From NCBI GenBank assembly GCA_036245525.1, contig BTPG01000004.1:232625813-232689812 (forward strand): DNA of 64,000 bases, given 5' to 3'. Below are positions 33,357 to 46,100 of the stretch, piece after piece. Below the pieces are notes generated by a model. It did not search any database and was not told the DNA's origin. It worked only from the letters and a program-made list of their open reading frames with translations. Position numbers and translations under genes: made by a program. This DNA comes from Semisulcospira habei. Taxonomy: Eukaryota; Mollusca; Gastropoda; Semisulcospiridae. The number at the start of each line of letters is the position of its first letter. The first letter of the stretch is position 1.

Positions 33357-33909
33357 CGTGGACATCACCATAGACCGCCATGCAACATCCCACAGTGGAC
33401 ATCACCATAGACCGCCATGCAAAATCCCACAGTGGACATCACCATAGACCGCCATGCAAAATCCCACAGTGGACATCACCATAGACCGCCATGCAAAATC
33501 CCACAGTGGACATCACCATAGACTGCCATGCAAAATCCCACAGTGGACATCACCATAGACTGCCATGCAAAATCCCACAGTGGACATCACCATAGACCGC
33601 CATGCAAAATCCCACAGTGGACATCACCATAGACTGCCATGCAAAATCCCACAGTGGACATCATCATAGACCGTCATGCAAAATCCCACAGTGGACATCA
33701 CCATAGACCGCCATGCAAAATCCCACAGTGGACATTACCATAGACCGCCATGCAAAATTCCACAATGGACATCACCATAGACTGCCATGCAAAATCCCAC
33801 AGTGGACATCACCAAAGACCGCCATGCAAAATCCCACAGTGGACATCACCATAGACCGCCAAGCAAAATTCCACAGTGGACATCACCACAGACTGCCATG
33901 CAAAATCCC
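33357..33909. repeat. 37-bp tandem repeat, about 15 copies
   Basis: The unit is GTGGACATCACCATAGACCG followed by CCATGCAAAATCCCACA, with C/T variation at the AGACC/AGACT site. It ends at the R1 repeat segment. Confidence 0.94.
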
Positions 33910-34240
33910 ATGTCTTCTTGATTTCTTTTACGGAAATAGTAGTTGAATGAAAACAAATACGTTATTGGTAGCAAGTGCTTGCCGTACGGACCCCTGCAAC
34001 CAATAACTTATATTTTCACCCTCTTCGTGAAGCATCTTGGATGCTAGTTTTGTCCTAGTAAAAGATCAGCAAAACGTTCTAAAGTAAAAGGTTACTTAGT
34101 GTTGTTCGAAACAACAAGCACACTCAGTACTGGAGACGGCAACATCATGATATATTTTAAATTACATCATAAGTCAATTATGTATAAATGTATATTCCTT
34201 TGACGTCAGTCATGTCTGGCCTGATCCAGGTCGGAAGATG
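33907..34240. repeat. Dispersed repeat segments R1-R2-R3, copy 1
   Basis: R1 (about 33907-34015, TCTTCTTGATTTCTTTTACG), R2 (about 34020-34135, ACGTTCTAAAGTAAAAGGTT) and R3 (about 34140-34240, CTGGCCTGATCCAGGTCGGA). The same segments recur in order R3-R1-R2 at 34890-35168 and R2-R3-R1 at 61125-61630. Confidence 0.7.
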
Positions 34241-34889
34241 AGGGAGATTACATGCATAACATTGCAGTTCCTGAAATGAAATCATGGTTGTTTGATTCCT
34301 AAGCATCGCACCGAAAGCAGTACAGTGGAAGACCTTCATGCATGTAGCCATTGCGAGGGACTCTATCAAAAGAAATCTGATCTCTGTACACTCAAAACAT
34401 TGCTGTCAGAAACCAGGAGAGTTTCAGTTCGCTAAAAGAGGTGACGCAAGCAAGACTTGGGAGGCTAATGCTTCCAATACCTTTAGATGGTGACTCTTCC
34501 GTCTATCATAAGGTATTAGCCAGACAGAGAGATGATGCGATAAGCCATCTTATCAGAACTGACCCCTTGCTTCTTGAGTATGGAAATAGTTTTTTGACCG
34601 CATGGACATTGAAGAACACACGCCTGGACAAAATAAGTTCCAGGTTGCGGGAGTGGGGAGACTACTAAAGACTCTCAGAGTGATGTCAGAAATGAAAATC
34701 GCCAGTTTCAATGCTGTGATCAATTCAGCTAGCTTTGATCATGTTGTCCTGGCTGTAAAAGAGCTAGCAGAATTTGATGAGGACACATATCAGTTAAAAA
34801 AAAAAAAGGCAATCTCACAATGCGCATAGGCCATGTCTTGAAAAAATGTTCACAGATCAAACAGCCACAGGCATCCAAACAGCTTGGGC
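34241..34889 (+). pseudogene. Decayed transposon-like gene with zinc-finger-like segment
   Basis: Several plus-strand frames, each short, together resemble a mollusc/cnidarian transposon-linked protein type that I remember but cannot name. They include HACSHCEGLYQKKSDL near 34338-34385 (Cys-X2-Cys), LILRT-type spacer, then WTLKNTRLDKISSRLREW (34606-34662), TLRVMSEMKIASFNAVINSA and a segment with IGHVLKKCSQIK near 34823-34860. Frameshifts occur near 34400, 34640 and 34810. It lies between the R repeats, which may be parts of the same element. Confidence 0.45.
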
Positions 34890-35168
34890 TTGTTTTTAAA
34901 TTACAGCATAAATCTATTATGTATAAATGTATATTCCCTTTGAAGTCAGTCATGTCTGGCCTGATCCAGGTCGGAAGATGTCTTCTTGATTTCTTTTACG
35001 AAAATAGTGGAAGAATGAAAACAAATACGTTATTGGTAGCAGGTGATTGCCGCACGGACCCCTGCGACCAATAAATTATAATATCGCTCTCTTCGTGATG
35101 CATCTTGAATGCGAGTTTTGTCCTAGTAAAAGATCACCAAAACGTTCTAAAGTAAAAGGTTACTTTTT
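34890..35168. repeat. Dispersed repeat segments R3-R1-R2, copy 2
   Basis: Contains TAAATGTATATTCCCTTTGA (R3), TCTTCTTGATTTCTTTTACG (R1) and AAACGTTCTAAAGTAAAAGG (R2). Order is circularly permuted relative to copy 1. Confidence 0.7.
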
Positions 35169-37296
35169 TACCTATTTTGCGGACAAAATCCAAACACTGC
35201 GCAACACACTGGACACTCTGCCTTCTCCGCCTTGCCCTCCCGACCACACCTTTTCCGGTACTCCCCTCTCGTCCTTCCGCCCCGTCTCTCAGGATGAAGT
35301 CCTCAAGACCATAAGGTCCATGCCCTTTAAAACCTGCGAACTAGACCCCCTCCCAGCTTCTTCCTGCCCTTCATTACCGACATCATCAACGCATCTCTAG
35401 AAAACGGCTCCGTCCCCGATATCTTCAAGTCCGCCATCGTCCGTCCTCTCCTCAAAAAACACAACCTCGACCCAAACGAACTCAAGAACTATCGCCCAGT
35501 CTCCAATCGCTCTTTCCTTTCCAAGCTTTTTGAGAAGGTAGTTATCAACCAGCTCAACCTCCACCTCACCAACAACAACCTCCTCAGTCCATTCCAGTCT
35601 GCCTATCGCAAACATCAAAGCACTGAAACAGCGCTTCTACATATCCTTAAACGATCTGGTTCTCTCCACCGACTCGGGCAACATCTCTCTTTTTACATTA
35701 CTCGATCTCTCTGCTGCCTTTGACACTATTGATACTCTATCCTCCTCCACCGACTCCACCACTCCTTCGGCATCACTGACTCTGCTCACTCCTGGTTTCT
35801 CTCCTATCTCTCCGACTGACAGCAGTCCGTCACCATCAACGGCGTCTCTTCCAACCCAGTCACGCACTCCTGCGGAGTTCCACAGGGGTCCGTCCTGGGC
35901 CCGGTCTTTTTCACACTCTACACCTCTCCCCTGTCCAACATCATCCAGTCTCACCGCATACAGCACCACCTCTACGCTGACGACTCACAACTGCTAGACA
36001 AAGACAAACTCGACAACACTCAGTCACTACTGACTCGCACGGCTGACTGCTACGAAGACGTGAAAAACTGGACGACAGCAAACGAGCTTAAACTGAACGA
36101 CAACAAAACGGAAGCCATGCTGGTAGGCACTCGCCAGAAACTCTCCCAGCTCCCTCCCTCTCTCCACCTTCAACTCGATAGCACCCCCATCTCCCTCTCT
36201 GACTCGCCCCACCCGGGTCTGCCCTGGGGGACTTGGGTGGGGTTAACTACTTTTAGTTTCCAGGGTCACCCTGGTCAGCCCCACAGGGTGGGTTTACCTT
36301 CTAGTCTGGGGCATGTGTTTCTGTCTAGCCTTGGTCCATTCACCTGTATTTTCCTTTTTTAAACCCTCCCTACTGTCTGCGCTGTCTGTAGCTCTTGATA
36401 TTGGATGTGTGTTGCTAAATGGTGCAGGCACGTCCTGAGAAAGTCTTGTTGAGGTCGGGACGTTAAGCAATGTACAATCAATCAATCCCTCTCTGACTCG
36501 GCCAAGAACCTTGGCGTTATCCTCGATTTCTCTCTGTCCATGACCAGCTTCGTCTCCGCCACGGCCCAGGCATGCTATTTTCACCTCCGCCGCATCAGTC
36601 AGATCACAAAATACCTCACTACCGAAGCTGCCACCAAACTTGCTGTCTCTCTCATCTTATCTCGCATCGACTACTGCAACTCTCTCCTTTCCGGCCTCCC
36701 TCACTCCACCACTTTCACTCTCCAACGCGTCCAGAACAATGCTGCCCGCCTCGTCCTCAGAAAGAAAAAATCCGACCACATCACACCCCTGCTCAAACTC
36801 CTTCACTGGCTCCTCATCCCCCAACGCATCCAATACAAAATTCTGTCTCTCTGCTACAAATCCCTGAACAACTGCGCTCCTGCCTATCTCTCCAACTTAC
36901 TTCACCCCTACACACCTTCCCGCTCCCTCCGCTCTGCCTCCAATGCCTCCACATCCTTCGCACCAAACTCAACACTTTCGGCCGCCGTTCCTTCTCCGTC
37001 TACGGTCCATCCACCTGGAACACTCTCCCACTCTCTCTTCGCCAGAAACACTCTCTCTCCTACTTCCAGTCCGCCCTCAAAACTCACCTCTTTCAACAGT
37101 TTTAGCACTATATCACCACACTCCCCATCGCAAGCTGACCGTCGTAATGTATTTCACTATTTGTGGTACGCGAGTTAATGTCTAAAGCGTGCGCATGCGT
37201 GCGCGAGTTGTGAGTGCTTGCTTAGAGTTATAATTGTTATAAGATAAGCGCATTACAAATACCGTAATTATTATTATTTATTATTATTACTTAATG
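35168..37296 (+). mobile_element. Decayed LINE, family C2 (RT to 3' end), carrying a SINE insertion
   Basis: RT is recognisable in several frames: FRPVSQDEVLKTIRSM, then [36 protein letters not shown], a YADDSQLL-type box near 35972-35995 (catalytic), LNDNKTEAMLVGTRQKL and, after the SINE, VSLILSRIDYCNSLLSGLPH and YKSLNNCAPAYLSNLLHPY. The 3' end has GATAAGCGCATTACAAATAC then ATT repeats at 37240-37296. Multiple frameshifts. Same family as 23161-23645. Confidence 0.85.
36207..36485 (+). mobile_element. SINE-like retroposon, family S, copy 2 (279 bp, 15-bp TSD)
   Basis: Inserted in the LINE C2 ORF. Flanked by perfect 15-bp copies of TCCCTCTCTGACTCG (36192-36206 and 36486-36500). It starts CCCCACCCGGGTCTGCCC and ends GTACAATCAA. 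It lacks about 100 bp present in the 17149-17530 copy, between GCTAAATGGT and GCAGGCACGTCC. Confidence 0.9.
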
Positions 37297-37309
37297 TTGT
37301 TCGACACAA

Positions 37310-37502
37310 CAAGCGTGCAGTGGAGGCGCCTTATTTAAAACACGGGTAGTAGTCAACAGCAGCAAGACAGGTCACATCTGAGGATCCAGCGTGCAGTGGA
37401 GTCGCCTTATTTAAAACACACGGGTAGTAGTCAACAGCAGCAAGACAGGTCACATCTGAGGATCCAGCGTGCAGTGGAGTCGCCTTATTTAAAACACACG
37501 GA
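37310..37502. repeat. About 75-bp tandem repeat, 2.6 copies
   Basis: The unit has GCGTGCAGTGGAGTCGCCTT, AACACACGGGTAGTAGTCAA and CACATCTGAGGATCCA. Confidence 0.88.
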
Positions 37503-37944
37503 AATCCTAGTTGAAGATTTATTTTACTTCGAGTAAGAAACGGTTTGAAAACAATACGTCCTGGGAATCTTCAGATCGAAAGTGAGACCGATGAAGACTT
37601 GATAGTCCGTTTGACTCGACGTTCGGGTGGAACACACGGGTTTGTTAATGACGGGACCCCTACGTGGCGACAAACGGTCTCTCTAGTCTTCAGCGGTCCC
37701 ACTTTCCATCTCACCCCATCGTGCGCTGCATCGCCCGTCACAGCCACAGGAATGCACAGGCAGCCGTTTAATAAAAAAAAAATACAGGGCAATAACTGAG
37801 GCAAATCTTGCTCAGTACTGCTGTCACGGGTGATCCTACCCAGTGTTACTACCACCCGTATTCAGAAGTGAACAATTAAGCAACGATCTCCTGATGTCTG
37901 TGTTTGAAAGCAATTAAGAAGCTGAGCGTCTGACTAAAACCCAC
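37503..37944. other. Intron B-C, right end
   Basis: No gene or repeat recognised. Contains a short A run. Both-strand open frames of about 85-95 residues lack motifs. Confidence 0.4.
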
Positions 37945-38111
37945 CTGGCCACTAATCTCTCGTACAGGTCAGGTGTCATGCTGGGGTCGGGACCGTTGTC
38001 AGTGACGGCTCTCCGCCACCAGACACTGCTCGCCGCCATACTGTCGGAACAAAGACATCGCTCTACAGCGGCAGCGGGACCTGTAGCCACCCCAACACAC
38101 CGGCACAGTGC
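37945..38111 (-). CDS. Exon B of NERD-like nuclease / P-loop ATPase gene
   Basis: Read from 38111 to 37945, 167 bp. The acceptor TTGCAG follows a TG-rich tract and the donor is GTGGGT. It enters in phase 0, matching exon A (which ends in a complete CAG codon), and leaves two bases (AG) that exon C completes. It begins ALCRCVGVATGPAAAVERC and ends DPSMTPDLYERLVA. It joins the nuclease domain to the ATPase domain. No independent domain recognised; the Cys-rich start (CRC, CLC) is notable. Confidence 0.75.
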
Positions 38112-38765
<654 letters not shown>

Positions 38766-40547
38766 CTGTTCAACCCGAGAGTTGGTACTCAGAGCGTGTA
38801 ACAGTTGTGTGGTCGTGATGTTGGGCAACATCAGTATCTTGGTGATGTTGATGCACGCCATGTCCGAGACCAGTTGTCTCAGCAAACACTCCTCCTTGTC
38901 CAGCTGTTTGATAGCTTTCTCTACTGCCTTCATCACCGCCTTGTCCAGATCCGGGGTCTTGCTGAGGTCAGCTCCCACTGATTTCATTTCTCCCACTATC
39001 AGGCCGTACCGGGCATTGATCATCAGCACGTCAAAGTCCCCGTCTGTAAATTTCCTGCTAAGTGTGGTGGGTCGTGGCAGCAGGCAGATGGCTGCGACGG
39101 TGATCGGATCGACTTGCTTGTCGAGGTATTTCCTGAACTCTAGCTGGAACAACACCAGCATCACCTCATGCTCCCTCTCCGCCAGATCCCGGATGTAGTT
39201 ACGAACCCGCTGTATCGCGTGATCGTCTCTTGTGTCGCTGTCCTGCACTACTGTTAGCGGGCCAGGTGGGACTACCTGATAGCGAGGCCAGATTCTTGCT
39301 GCTAGAGGTGGGTCAGACGGATGAGGGGGAGGACCGGTGGGAGGGAAGTAAGCGGGCGCCTGGCCGGGCTGATCTGATGCCGCCTGTGGAACTAGAACCG
39401 ACTGACCGGCCACAGTCTGCACGTCGTATGACACACGGTTGGCGTGAATCGGGGGGAGGAGGTAGGTTTGGCCGTGAAGGTTGGGATACCAGTGACGTAC
39501 AGACTGACGCCAGGAGGCTTCGGCCGCCGCTACTTGTGCTGGTTGTCCGACACATCTGCCTTGTGCTGGTTGTCCGGTACTGGTACCTTGTGCTGGTTGT
39601 CCGGTACTGGGACCTTGTGCTTGTTGTCCGGTACTCGTATCGTGTGCTTGTTGTCTGGCACGTGTACCTTGCGCTTGTTGTCCTGTGCTGGTACCTTGTG
39701 CTTGTTGTCTGGTACCAGTACCTTGTGCTTCTTGTTGTCTGGTACGTGCACCTTGTGCTTGTTGTCTGGCACGTGTACCTTGCGCTTGTTGTCCGGTGCT
39801 GGTACCTTGTGCTTGTTGTCTGGTCCCGGTACCATGTGCTTCTTGTTGTCTGGTACGTGCACCTTGTGCTTGCTGTCCGATACTGGTACCTTGTGCTCGT
39901 CCGCTACTGGTACCCTGTGCTAGTTGTCCGGTATTGGTACCCTGTGCTTGTTGTCCGGTATTGGTACCCTGTGCTTGTTGTCTGAAAAAGGTAACTTGAG
40001 TTTGTTGTCCGGAACTGGTACTTTGTTCTTGTTGTCCGGTACTGGTGCCTTGTGCTTGTTGTCCGGTGTTGGTACCTTGTGCTTGTTGTCCGGTACTGGT
40101 ACCTTGTGCTTGCTGTCCGGTGTTGGTACCCTGTGCTTGTTGTCCGGTACTGGTACCTTGTGCTTGTTGTCCGGTACTGGTACCTTGTGCTTGTTGTCCG
40201 GTACTGGTACCCTGTGCTTGTTGTCCGGTACTGGTACCCTGTGCTTGTTGTCCGGTACTGGAACCTTGTGCTTGTTGTCCGGTACTGGTACCCTGTGCTT
40301 GTTGTCCAGTACTGGTACCCTGTGCTTGTTGTCCGGTACTGGTACCTTGTGCTTGTTGTCTGGTATTGGTACCTTGCGTTTCTTGTTGCCCAGTACATTC
40401 ACCTGCTGTCTGTTGTTGTGAAGACATCCGGGGCCGGATATATGGACTAGGGGTTTGTGCTGAGCCCTGAGACTGTGACGAAGCACTGCCTTGGCCGCCA
40501 TCTTGGGACGACCGACGGTTAGTTGGTTCTTGTGGCGGATGGGACAT
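38766..40547 (-). CDS. Exon A: start of NERD-like nuclease / P-loop ATPase gene (594 codons)
   Basis: Start ATG 40547 (MSHPPQEPTNRRSSQDGG). The frame is open further upstream only because the adjacent 48-bp minisatellite is a multiple of three. Residues about 1-55 are polar and disordered. About 55-335 are 9-residue repeats of the type GTSTGQQAQ. A Pro-rich linker follows (AYFPPTGPPPHPSDPP). The C-terminal 200 residues form a NERD-like PD-(D/E)XK nuclease: DFDVLMINARYGLIVGEMKS gives the D and E-x-K, and a helix with KAVEKAIKQLDKEE follows. The donor after codon CAG is GTAACT. Likely nucleic-acid cleavage linked to an ATPase; exact role unknown. Confidence 0.82.
39535..40395 (-). repeat. 27-bp in-frame coding minisatellite (about 32 units)
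   Basis: Encodes GTSTGQQAQ-type units, with some 10-residue units (RQQEAQGTG type). The core DNA contains GTACTGGTACC and TTGTGCTTGTTGTCC on the plus strand. Units are highly alike in the centre and diverge at both ends, typical of ongoing repeat turnover. Confidence 0.92.
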
Positions 40548-40574
40548 TGTGGTCCGGTGACTGTCGGGACAGAG

Positions 40575-42640
40575 ATAAGACTCGAGATTGTTCACTATGT
40601 GGATGTAACTAATGTACCAATGTACCACACTGAGGTTGTTCACTCTGTGGATGTAACTAGTGTACCAATGTAGCACACTGAGGTTGTTCACTCTGTGGAT
40701 GTAACTAGTGTACCAATGTACCACACTGAGGTTGTTCACTGTGTGGATGTAACTAGTGTACCAATGTACCACACTGAGGATGTTCACTGTGTGGATGTAA
40801 CTAATGTACCAATGTACCACACTGAGGTTGTTCACTGTTTGGATATAACTAGTGTGGCAATGTTCCACACTGAGGTTGTTGGATGTATAGATGTACCAAT
40901 GTATCACACTGAGGTTGTTCACTCTGTGGATGTAACTAGTGTACCAATGTACCACACTGAGGTTGTTCACTCTGTGGATGTAACTAGTGTACCAATGTAT
41001 CACACTGAGGTTGTTCACTCTGTGGATGTAACTAGTGTACCAATGTACCACGCTGAGGTTGTTCACTGTGTGGATGTAACTAGTGTACCAATGTACCATG
41101 CTGAGGTTGTTGGATGTGTGGATGTAACTAGTGTACCAATGTACCACACTGAGGTTGTTGGCTGTGTGGATGTAACTAGTGTAGCAATGTACCACACTGA
41201 GGTTGTTCACTGTGTGGATGTAACTAGTGTACCAATGTACCATGCTGAGGTTGTTGGATGTGTGAATGTAACTAGTGTACCAATGTACCACACTGAGGTT
41301 GTTCACTGTGTGGATGTAACTAGTGTACCGATGTACCATGCTGTGGTTGTTGGATGTGTGGATGTAACTAGTGTACCAATGTACCACACTGAGGTTTTTT
41401 CACTGTTTGGATGTAACTAGTGTAGCAATGTTCTACACTGAGGTTGTTGGATGTGTGGATGTAACTAGTGTACCAATGTATCACACTGAGGTTGTTCACT
41501 GTGTGGATGTAACTAGTGTAGCAATGTTCAACACTGAGGTTGTTCACTGTGTGGTTGTAACTAGTGTACCAATGTACCACACTGAGGTTGTTGGCTGTGT
41601 GGATGTAACTAGTGTACCAATGTACCACACTGAGGTTGTTGGATGTATGGATGTAACTAGTGTACCAATGTACCACACTGAGGTTGTTCACTATGTGGAT
41701 GTAACTAGTGTACCAATGTACCACACTGAGGTTGTTCACTCTGTGGATGTAACTAGTGTACCAATTTAGCACACTGAGGTTGTTCACTGTGTGGATGTAA
41801 CTAGTGTACCAATGTACTACAGTGAGGTTGTTCACTGTGTGGATGTAACTAGTGTACCAATGTACCACACTGCGGTTGTTCACTGTGTGGCTGTAACTAG
41901 TGTACCAATGTACCACACTGAGGTTGTTCACTGTGTGGATGTAACTAGTGTACCAATGTACCACACTGAGGTTGTTCACTGTTTGGATGTAACTAGTGTA
42001 GCAATGTTCCACACTGAGGTTGTTGGATGTATAGATGTACCAATGTATCACACTGAGGTTGTTCACTGTGTGGATGTAACTAGTGTACCAATGTACCACA
42101 CTGAGGTTGTTCACTCTGTGGATGTAACTAGTGTACCAATGTACCCGGCTGTGTGGGTGTAATTAGTGTAGCGTTGTACCACACTGAGGTTATTGGCTGT
42201 GCGGGTGTAACTAGTGTACCAATGTACCGCACTGAGGTTGTTCACTGTGTGGATGTAACTAGTGTACCAATGTACCACACTGAGGTTGTTCACTGTTTGG
42301 GTGTAACTAGTGTAGCAATGTTCCACACTGAGGTTGTTGGATGTGTAGATGTAACTAATGTACCAATGTATCACACTGAGGTTGTTCGCTGTGTGGATGT
42401 AACTAGTGTACCAATGTACCACACTGAGGTTGTTCACTCTGTGGATGTAACTAGTGTACCAATGTATCACACTGAGGTTGTTGGCTGTGTGGATGTAACT
42501 AGTGTAGCGTTGTACCACACTGAGGTTGTTGGCTGTGCGGGTGTAACTAGTGTACCAATGTACCACACTGAGGTTGTTCACTGTGTGGATGTAACTAGTG
42601 TACCAATGTACCACGCTGAGGTTGTTCGCATTGTGGATGT
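40575..42640. repeat. 48-bp minisatellite, about 43 copies, upstream of exon A
   Basis: The unit contains GTTGTTCACTGTGTGGATGT, AACTAGTGTACCAATGTACC and ACACTGAG. Variants include GGATGTGTG and ACCATGCTG. A shorter variant lacks TGTAACTAGTG pieces (near 40880 and 42030). It begins 28 bp upstream of the exon A start codon. Because 48 is a multiple of 3, long ORFs run through it on both strands; these are not evidence of coding. Confidence 0.94.
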
Positions 42641-42913
42641 AACATGTTATGTTACATTTTGACGAGGAACAAGGTTGGACTTGTCAACTCCCCCCTCCCG
42701 TCCCCTCCCCCGTTATTATCCGACACGCTACCCCATCCCCCCCCTCCCAACCCCCTACCCCCCCCCCCCGCCCTCCATCCCACCTCCCTTCCCTCCCTAA
42801 TGCAAATATCATCCTATTCCGGCCACTTTTCACTACAATACTCCAGTGAACGATGACAACAGTGAGTTATCTGCCCCACACCAGGCCACAGTTCATGACA
42901 TTTGTTTTGTTTT
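42641..42913. other. C-rich spacer between minisatellite and satellite
   Basis: Contains poly-C/CT-rich sequence (about 42690-42800) and otherwise nothing recognised. Confidence 0.6.
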
Positions 42914-43113
42914 GCTTGTCACACAGCCACACACACCGCTTGTCACACAGCCACACACACCGCTTGTCACACAGCCACACACACCGCTTGTCACACAGCC
43001 ACACACACCGCTTGTCACACAGCCACACACACCGCTTGTCACACAGCCACACACACCGCTTGTCACACAGCCACACACACCGCTTGTCACACAGCCACAC
43101 ACACCGCTTGTCA
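42914..43113. repeat. 24-bp short satellite block, about 8 copies
   Basis: The unit is CTTGTCACACAGCCACACAC with ACCG. This is the first and longest of five blocks; the others lie near 44252-44350, 45372-45480, 46750-46850 and 47488-47592. Confidence 0.93.
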
Positions 43114-46100
43114 AGCAACACGCTCTACCCGGAATGACACCCTTATTTTGAGTGACAGCCACACACACCGCTTGTCAAGCAACACGCTCTACCCGGAATG
43201 ACACCCTTATTTTGAGTGACAGCCACACACACCGCTTGTCAAGCAACACGCTCTACCCGGAATGACACCCTTATTTTGAGTGACAGCCACACACACCGCT
43301 TGTCAAGCAACACGCTCTACCCGGAATGACACCCTTATTTTGAGTGACAGCCACACACACCGCTTGTCAAGCTACACGCTCTACCCGCAATGACACCCTT
43401 ATTTTGAGTGACAGCCACACACACCGCTTGTCAAGCAACACGCTCTACCCGCAATGACACCCTTATTTTGAGTGACAGCCACACACACCGCTTGTCAAGC
43501 AACACGCTCTACCCGGAATGACACCCTTATTTTGAGTGACAGCCACACACACCGCTTGTCAAGCAACACGCTCTACCCGCAATGACACCCTTATTTTGAG
43601 TGACAGCCACACACACCGCTTGTCAAGCAACACGCTCTACCCGCAATGACACCCTTATTTTGAGTGACAGCCACACACACCGCTTGTCAAGCAACACGCT
43701 CTACCCGGAATGACACCCTTATTTTGAGTGACAGCCACACACACCGCTTGTCAAGCAACACGCTCTACCCGGAATGACACCCTTATTTTGAGTGACAGCC
43801 ACACACACCGCTTGTCAAGCAACACGCTCTACCCGGAATGACACCCTTATTTTGAGTGACAGCCACACACACCGCTTGTCAAGCAACACGCTCTACCCGC
43901 AATGACACCCTTATTTTGAGTGACAGCCACACACACCGCTTGTCAAGCAACACGCTCTACCCGCAATGACACCCTTATTTTGAGTGACAGCCACACACAC
44001 CGCTTGTCAAGCAACACGCTCTACCCGCAATGACACCCTTATTTTGAGTGACAGCCACACACACCGCTTGTCAAGCAACACGCTCTACCCGGAATGACAC
44101 CCTTATTTTGAGTGACAGCCACACACACCGCTTGTCAAGCAACACGCTCTACCCGCAATGACACCCTTATTTTGAGTGACAGCCACACACACCGCTTGTC
44201 AAGCAACACGCTCTACCCGCAATGACACCCTTATTTTGAGTGACAGCCACACACACCGCTTGTCACACAGCCACACACACCGCTTGTCACACAGCCACAC
44301 ACACCGCTTGTCACACAGCCACACACACACCGCTTGTCACACAGCCACACACACCGCTTGTCAAGCAACACGCTCTACCCGGAATGACACCCTTATTTTG
44401 AGTGACAGCCACACACACCGCTTGTCAAGCAACACGCTCTACCCGGAATGACACCCTTATTTTGAGTGACAGCCACACACACCGCTTGTCAAGCAACACG
44501 CTCTACCCGGAATGACACCCTTATTTTGAGTGACAGCCACACACACCGCTTGTCAAGCAACACGCTCTACCCGGAATGACACCCTTATTTTGAGTGACAG
44601 CCACACACACCGCTTGTCAAGCAACACGCTCTACCCGGAATGACACCCTTATTTTGAGTGACAGCCACACACACCGCTTGTCAAGCAACACGCTCTACCC
44701 GCAATGACACCCTTATTTTGAGTGACAGCCACACACACCGCTTGTCAAGCAACACGCTCTACCCGCAATGACACCCTTATTTTGAGTGACAGCCACACAC
44801 ACCGCTTGTCAAGCAACACGCTCTACCCGCAATGACACCCTTATTTTGAGTGACAGCCACACACACCGCTTGTCAAGCAACACGCTCTACCCGCAATGAC
44901 ACCCTTATTTTGAGTGACAGCCACACACACCGCTTGTCAAGCAACACGCTCTACCCGGAATGACACCCTTATTTTGAGTGACAGCCACACACACCGCTTG
45001 TCAAGCAACACGCTCTACCCGCAATGACACCCTTATTTTGAGTGACAGCCACACACACCGCTTGTCAAGCAACACGCTCTACCCGCAATGACACCCTTAT
45101 TTTGAGTGACAGCCACACACACCGCTTGTCAAGCAACACGCTCTACCCGGAATGACACCCTTATTTTGAGTGACAGCCACACACACCGCTTGTCAAGCAA
45201 CACGCTCTACCCGCAATGACACCCTTATTTTGAGTGACAGCCACACACACCGCTTGTCAAGCAACACGCTCTACCCGCAATGACACCCTTATTTTGAGTG
45301 ACAGCCACACACACCGCTTGTCAAGCAACACGCTCTACCCGCAATGACACCCTTATTTTGAGTGACAGCCACACACACCGCTTGTCACACAGCCACACAC
45401 ACCGCTTGTCACACAGCCACACACACCGCTTGTCACACAGCCACACACACCACTTGTCACACAGCCACACACACCACTTGTCAAGCAACACGCTCTACCC
45501 GGAATGACACCCTTATTTTGAGTGACAGCCACACACACCGCTTGTCAAGCAACACGCTCTACCCGGAATGACACCCTTATTTTGAGTGACAGCCACACAC
45601 ACCGCTTGTCAAGCAACACGCTCTACCCGGAATGACACCCTTATTTTGAGTGACAGCCACACACACCGCTTGTCAAGCAACACGCTCTACCCGGAATGAC
45701 ACCCTTATTTTGAGTGACAGCCACACACACCGCTTGTCAAGCAACACGCTCTACCCGGAATGACACCCTTATTTTGAGTGACAGCCACACACACCGCTTG
45801 TCAAGCAACACGCTCTACCCGGAATGACACCCTTATTTTGAGTGACAGCCACACACACCGCTTGTCAAGCAACACGCTCTACCCGGAATGACACCCTTAT
45901 TTTGAGTGACAGCCACACACACCGCTTGTCAAGCAACACGCTCTACCCGGAATGACACCCTTATTTTGAGTGACAGCCACACACACCGCTTGTCAAGCAA
46001 CACGCTCTACCCGGAATGACACCCTTATTTTGAGTGACAGCCACACACACCGCTTGTCAAGCAACACGCTCTACCCGGAATGACACCCTTATTTTGAGTG

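Noticed and set aside
39230..40470. Plus-strand Leu/Val/Cys-rich ORFs over the 27-bp repeat
   Set aside because: They are antisense shadows of the coding repeat of exon A and lack independent evidence.
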